Below, piece by piece: positions 41,591-43,237 of a stretch of 43,237 nt of DNA. Position numbers and translations under genes: made by a program. Under the pieces are notes generated by a model. The model was given only the letters and a program-made list of their open reading frames with translations. It was not told where the DNA came from and searched no databases. The stretch covers positions 1 through 43,237 of the forward strand of contig CAZGJQ010000003.1 in NCBI GenBank assembly GCA_964525815.1, read 5' to 3'. This DNA comes from UBA1049 sp964525815. GTDB taxonomy: Bacteria; Bacillota; Clostridia; Oscillospirales; CAG-382. Position 1 is the first letter of the stretch, and every line of letters starts with the position of its first letter.

Positions 41591-41807
41591 AATTAACCCC
41601 TTTTATATAACCGGAAATCGCAATCTTTTTATCCGATAAATACCGCATTTGCATACGCCTTCCGCTGATGTTCAGCGTTTGCCTACCTATTTGCAGGGAA
41701 ATCAGGTTCTCGTCATATCGGAGCAATCCTTCGCAGCCCTCCACCAGCAGGTCATTGTTGCCTCTCATCTCAATATAAGCACCCTCAAACAAGTCTTCTT
41801 TTTTCAT
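41583..41807 (-). CDS. yqfC: YabP/YqfC family sporulation protein
   Basis: A 74-residue protein, MKKEDLFEGAYIEMRGNNDL and on, with a C-terminal MRYLSDKKIAISGYIKGVNY. Length, pattern and the position directly before yqfD fit the YabP/YqfC family. The ATG at 41807 is preferred because GGGTGG lies five bases upstream; the longer frame to 41909 runs through the divergent gene's start and is not credible. The 8-base overlap with yqfD suggests translational coupling. Confidence 0.85.
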   Translation of the reverse strand: MKKEDLFEGAYIEMRGNNDLLVEGCEGLLRYDENLISLQIGRQTLNISGRRMQMRYLSDKKIAISGYIKGVNYV

Positions 41808-41868
41808 AAAACCACCCTGTACGCAAATATACTTCGATATACATATATACTTTGTGCGGAGTGATTTT

Positions 41869-42768
41869 ATGAGAGTATCGGCAAGAAGAGGAGCGTCGGC
41901 ATTCTTCAACGGGCTGATTGTAACAGCGTTCCTTTATCTTTTAATAAACCCCGAAATAGCTTCGGCTTCGGTAACAGAGGGTATATATTTTTGCGTTAAG
42001 ATAATAGTCCCCTCCCTGTATATTTATATGATTCTGGCGAGAATGATTATTTCCATGCCCTTTTCGGAGCTATTGTTCAGCAGGTTGGGCAGATACGGTA
42101 CCGAGGTCGGAGTTTTTACGCTCGGAATGCTTTGCGGATTTCCCATAGGTGCAAAGAGTGCGGTTTTTTTATATGAAAACGGCAGGATAAGCAAAAAGCG
42201 TGCCGAATTCATATGCGCCTTCACAAACAACGCCTCCGTTTCCTTTTTGCTAAGCTATATGGGAGCAATTCTTTTTTCAGACATCAGAGTTGGCATAAGG
42301 CTCGTGGTTTTTCAGCTTATTTCTTCGCTTTCCACAGCTATTATTATTAGATTTGTATGTATGAAGAAGGAAGATTTTAAGGCGACCCAATTCCTAAGCG
42401 GTAAACGGGAAAATTTGGGGGAAGCTGTTATAGACAGCACCTACACCATGCTCTCCGTTTGCGCCTTGATAATAACCTTTTTCGTGCTGGGTGAGATTGC
42501 GTTAAATATCGTGCCTGCAGCCGGCATTTGGCTGGTATTGCTAAGGGGCCTGTTTGAATTCTCGTCCGGCTGTGCTTCTGCCGTCAGTCTTGAGCCGGAT
42601 ATGGCATTCCTTGCGAGCGGGCTTCTTATCGGATTTTCCGGACTTTGCGTGATTATGCAGGTGCTATCGGTTATTCGGGGAATACTGTCACCAAGGCTAT
42701 ACCTCGCAGGACGCCTTATCAGCACGGCGATATTCGGCATTCTATTGATTGTGTTCGGCATTGCTTGA
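41869..42768 (+). CDS. YlbJ-like sporulation membrane protein (nucleoside-recognition GATE type)
   Basis: A 299-residue membrane protein with about eight helices. The two-part pattern (PSLYIYMILARMI then GMLCGFPIGAKSAVFLYENG, with CAFTNNASVSFLLSYMG, then a second half with IDSTYTMLSVCALIITFFVLGEI) matches the nucleoside-recognition/GATE fold of YlbJ and SpmA-type sporulation proteins. YlbJ is needed for normal spore coats or cores in Bacillus. The ATG at 41869 has GGAGTGA upstream. It is divergent from yqfC with 61 bases between, and the -35 of the next gene overlaps its stop. Confidence 0.75.
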   Translation: MRVSARRGASAFFNGLIVTAFLYLLINPEIASASVTEGIYFCVKIIVPSLYIYMILARMIISMPFSELLFSRLGRYGTEVGVFTLGMLCGFPIGAKSAVFLYENGRISKKRAEFICAFTNNASVSFLLSYMGAILFSDIRVGIRLVVFQLISSLSTAIIIRFVCMKKEDFKATQFLSGKRENLGEAVIDSTYTMLSVCALIITFFVLGEIALNIVPAAGIWLVLLRGLFEFSSGCASAVSLEPDMAFLASGLLIGFSGLCVIMQVLSVIRGILSPRLYLAGRLISTAIFGILLIVFGIA

Positions 42769-42793
42769 CATTTTTTGTGCGATAATGTATAAT
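42765..42793 (+). promoter_or_regulatory. Consensus sigma-A promoter for the Cys-rich small protein
   Basis: TTGACA (42765-42770), a 17-base spacer and TATAAT (42788-42793), a perfect consensus. The -35 box overlaps the stop codon of the YlbJ-like gene. Confidence 0.8.
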
Positions 42794-42840
42794 CGCAATG
42801 TAAATAAGGGAACTATTTTAACTGTAAAGGGGTGTTTTTC

Positions 42841-43059
42841 ATGCGCAAGGGCAAAATTATAGCAGACCGGGACGAACGAATGTGCCTGTACTGCGAGCAC
42901 AGCACTCCGATAGCCGAAACAGATGCCTGCATATGCGATATAAATGGCATGGTAAAAACGGACGGATATTGCAGAAAGTATGTGCTCGACCTGCTCAAGG
43001 TAAACCCCCGCCCGCCCAAGCCGGTGGATAATACAGACCCGGAGATATTTAGTTTTTAA
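42841..43059 (+). CDS. Small Cys-rich protein, possibly metal-binding
   Basis: A 72-residue protein, MRKGKIIADRDERMCLYCEH then CICDINGMVKTDGYCRKY. Its five cysteines (CLYC, CIC, YC) plus a histidine could hold a zinc or Fe-S centre; I recognise no named family, though Clostridia commonly have similar short proteins. AAAGGGGTG precedes the ATG at 42841 (a GTG nine bases earlier is less likely). It has a strong promoter of its own. The proline-rich C-terminus (NPRPPKPVDNTDPE) looks disordered. Confidence 0.7.
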   Translation: MRKGKIIADRDERMCLYCEHSTPIAETDACICDINGMVKTDGYCRKYVLDLLKVNPRPPKPVDNTDPEIFSF

Positions 43060-43142
43060 CAGCTTGTAAATGTGCGTATTTTAGACTCGATTGAATATTT
43101 AACTGCCCCTTCTTGGTAGAGGTACACTGTCGAAAACATATT

Positions 43143-43195
43143 GTGCGGTGGATTTTCTGAGCGGAGCGTAGCAGAGTGAGGGAAAACCACCGCAC
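43143..43195. repeat. Long stem-loop in the right-edge intergenic region
   Basis: GTGCGGTGGATTTTC (43143-43157) and GAAAACCACCGCAC (43182-43195) form a 14-bp stem with one bulged base around a 24-base loop. No T-run follows on either strand, so it is not an ordinary terminator. Nothing else supported lies from 43060 to the window end except a lone TTGACA near 43213. Confidence 0.6.
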
Positions 43196-43237
43196 GGTGC
43201 TCGGATGTTTATGTTGACATTAAAGCATGGATTTGTT

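Noticed and set aside
41808..41909. N-terminal extension of YqfC to 41909
   Set aside because: It would overlap the start of the divergent YlbJ-like gene and has no family match; the ATG at 41807 has a ribosome site.
43060..43142. Possible RNA gene or coding start in the right-edge gap before the stem-loop
   Set aside because: I found no tRNA cloverleaf, no conserved RNA motif and no credible ORF in these bases.

Overview
The window looks like chromosomal DNA from a spore-forming member of the Clostridia, most likely Oscillospiraceae/Ruminococcaceae-like. Reasons seen in the sequence: a SCIFF ranthipeptide with its radical SAM maturase, YqfC/YqfD and YlbJ-like sporulation proteins, small proteins of Clostridia-restricted families (DUF6774, DUF6514 and probably DUF6054), a dockerin-bearing secreted hydrolase, a K+-dependent membrane pyrophosphatase, and many sigma-A promoters of TTGACA-17-TATAAT type with intrinsic terminators. 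I saw no rRNA, tRNA, CRISPR array, integrase or intact insertion sequence.

Layout. 1-2480: a left-edge fragment of a dehydratase/activase-type protein, then an epimerase-methyltransferase operon (minus) whose promoter first reads a 38-codon leader ORF and an intrinsic terminator. 2500-4900: small accessory-like genes, with a DUF6054-like protein, a 44-residue basic protein, an AT-rich lone KAP-family P-loop NTPase and a DUF6774 protein. 4870-6510: the SCIFF maturase and its precursor peptide, with its own promoter. 6515-8350: a PLP-dependent Orn/Lys/Arg decarboxylase-family enzyme coupled to a membrane protein. 8449-11860: an orphan solute-binding lipoprotein and a CHAP-SH3-dockerin secreted enzyme. 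11884-13544: the birA-bioY biotin operon, divergent from the dockerin gene.

13561-24130: a mixed housekeeping stretch with a Nudix hydrolase, MATE exporter, amidohydrolase plus membrane pyrophosphatase, DUF6514, a two-gene ABC exporter, a radical SAM/SPASM-like enzyme, YbjQ, and a YhfC-type membrane protein. 24193-25775: a BY-kinase/chain-length determinant pair with no other polysaccharide genes. 25854-29407: a Gfo/Idh/MocA oxidoreductase divergent from serC-serA (serine synthesis). 29425-36791: a PstS-like lipoprotein fused to a DUF3298-like region, a CE2-like SGNH esterase, a Ca2+-type P-ATPase and an AGCS amino-acid:cation symporter. 36934-43059: a short-chain dehydrogenase, a DivIVA / Fe-S hydro-lyase beta / PepV-type dipeptidase operon, convergent yqfC-yqfD, a divergent YlbJ-like gene and a Cys-rich small protein. 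A long stem-loop lies at the right edge.

The most notable observation is the SCIFF peptide. It has five cysteines instead of six, and serine at the two positions (32 and 37) that I recall as the Cys-Thr thioether pair of the studied homologue, while its maturase appears intact. Second is the leader ORF plus terminator upstream of the methyltransferase operon, which has the layout of an attenuation control. All family assignments come from reading motifs; no database search was possible.
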